Positions 14,331-15,010 of a stretch of 15,010 bases of DNA are shown one piece after another (position 1 is the stretch's first letter; every line of letters begins with the position of its first letter). The translations under genes were made by a program, and so were the position numbers. The notes under the pieces are model-generated. The model worked only from the letters and a program-made list of their open reading frames with translations, ran no database searches and was not told the origin of the DNA. The stretch is taken from positions 110,094-125,103 of the forward strand of contig RQSC01000028.1 in assembly GCA_013416795.1 (NCBI GenBank), given 5' to 3'. This DNA is from Prasinococcaceae sp. CCMP 1430 (taxonomy: Eukaryota > Prasinodermophyta > Palmophyllophyceae > Prasinococcales > Prasinococcaceae).

Positions 14331-14588
14331 TTAGTCCTCGACGATGGACGTCGCCTCCCGTGCCGTCTTGCCGGCGAGCGCGCCAAGCTCCTTCTGCGCG
14401 AGCATCGCCGCGCGGATCTCATCGAGCGACACCTCGCGCAGCTCGGGCGGCTTCTCACGCGCCTCGTCGATCTCGCCCATCAGCACGAGGTTCTCGCCGC
14501 GCACGACGTACAGGCCCAGCGGCTCGTCGGCGAAGCGCTCCGCCACGATGTGGCGCTCGTACGTCTGCTCGAGGACCATGTTCGAAAA
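14331..14588 (-). CDS. LSM1: LSM1, 3' exon (Sm2 half); 5' exon not seen
   Basis: Cytoplasmic Sm-like protein of the LSM1-7 ring that binds deadenylated mRNA and promotes decapping. The exon has 85 codons starting FSNMVLEQTYERHIV, then the Sm2-type strand LGLYVVRGENLVLMGEID, and a C-terminal helix VSLDEIRAAMLAQKELGALAG, matching the LSM1 order (..NLVL..T.ER......P.G.+VVRGENVVL.GEID). It is preceded on the minus strand by a good 3' splice site, CGCGTCCTCAG (G at 14589), and begins in phase 0, just where DQ|F of the family motif would fall. The Sm1 half (LDKK.LV.LRDGR.L.G) is not found between here and DDX1, nor antisense to the visible DDX1 exon, so the first exon must be further right or altered. 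Confidence 0.85.
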   Translation of the reverse strand, partial: FSNMVLEQTYERHIVAERFADEPLGLYVVRGENLVLMGEIDEAREKPPELREVSLDEIRAAMLAQKELGALAGKTAREATSIVED

Positions 14589-14766
14589 CTGAGGACGCGC
14601 GTGTACGCGAGAGCAGGGGGGGGGGCACGCGAGGGAGTGCGCGAGTTCGCGGGCGCGGGCGTCCGTGAGCGCGTGCGCGGGGACGAGACACGCACGGGTG
14701 CGCGTGCACAGGTGCGCCGGCGCGCGCGCGCGGTTCGCGGCCGCCGGGTCGGCGGTCCCGGCGGCC
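14589..14766. other. Spacer between LSM1 3' exon and DDX1; partial LSM1 intron
   Basis: 178 bp, very GC-rich, with a G-run (14616-14624) whose complement supplies the pyrimidine tract of the LSM1 acceptor. It must contain the DDX1 5' UTR and probably promoter elements. No TATA box or other recognised site. Confidence 0.4.
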
Positions 14767-15010
14767 ATGTCGGCGTTCGAGGAGCTGGGCGTGTGCCCGG
14801 AGATCATCCGCGCGGTGGAGGAGCTGGGCTGGCTGCTGCCGACGCCCGTGCAGGCGGAGTCGGTGCCGCTGGTGCTCACCGGCGGCGACGTGCTCGCCGC
14901 CGCCGAGACGGGCTCGGGCAAGACGGGCGCGTTCGCCATCCCGCTGCTGCAGGTCGTGCACGAGGCGCGCGCGGACGCCGCCGCGCAGGCGGCGTCCGGC
15001 GATGCGGCGG
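14767..15010 (+). CDS. DDX1: ATP-dependent RNA helicase DDX1, 5' part
   Basis: DEAD-box RNA helicase with roles in RNA 3' processing, tRNA ligation complexes and DNA-break response in animals. 81 codons are visible before the window ends. The start GCGGCCATGTCG opens [22 protein letters not shown], followed by [20 protein letters not shown] and Walker [13 protein letters not shown]. The order F.E.GV.PEI..AVEE..WLLPT.(I/V)QAES.PL.L.GGDV is specific to DDX1 among DEAD-box proteins. The next part of the protein in animals is a SPRY domain inserted after this motif; it would lie outside the window. The gene is divergent from the visible LSM1 exon. Confidence 0.93.
   Translation, partial: MSAFEELGVCPEIIRAVEELGWLLPTPVQAESVPLVLTGGDVLAAAETGSGKTGAFAIPLLQVVHEARADAAAQAASGDAA

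Overview
This is a very GC-rich eukaryotic nuclear window, most consistent with a unicellular green alga or early-diverging Viridiplantae lineage. The evidence is a PLATZ zinc-finger protein (a largely plant/green-lineage family), an MCM3 body with plant-type residues (YLKEGE..VGFEG.FGFHRV), a plant-like LSM1 fragment, eIF3m and DDX1 homologues, and at least one clean spliceosomal intron with a GTACGT donor. There are no bacterial operons. Genes are closely packed, few-exon and on both strands.

Layout. (1) 2-1054 (+): 5'-partial PLATZ protein. (2) 1546-2880 (-): an Aha1-N-like domain fused to a short leucine-rich repeat. (3) 2881-4291: a 1.4-kb divergent intergenic region with four copies of a ~127-bp tandem repeat, a perfect 28-bp palindrome made of back-to-back E2F-type sites, and a telomere-like CCCTRA tract. 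(4) 4292-8172 (+): MCM3. Its ATPase body (4292 to ~6414) is separated from its C-terminal winged-helix segment (~7809-8172) by a complete, intronless eIF3m gene on the opposite strand (6492-7742). (5) 8445-9374 (-): a two-exon gene for a small glycine-rich, membrane-type protein. (6) 9375-11278: a 1.9-kb divergent intergenic region with telo-box motifs, a pure G/T tract, an AT-rich island and a bZIP-like site. (7) 11279-12280 (+): a membrane-anchored RING protein. (8) 12281-13070: a lower-GC, hairpin-dense intergenic stretch. (9) 13071-13859 (-): a short-chain dehydrogenase. (10) 14331-14588 (-): the 3' exon of LSM1, whose Sm1-motif exon is not visible. (11) 14767-15010 (+): the 5' end of DDX1.

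The named genes are mostly housekeeping: replication licensing (MCM3), translation initiation (eIF3m), mRNA decay (LSM1), RNA helicase (DDX1), and possibly Hsp90 co-chaperone function (Aha1-like). They are neighbours but not an operon. The most unusual feature is gene interleaving: eIF3m sits antisense inside MCM3, and the 5' half of LSM1 must lie at or beyond the start of DDX1. A second theme is the MCM3 upstream region, where a tandem array ends beside a textbook double E2F site in front of a classic E2F target gene.
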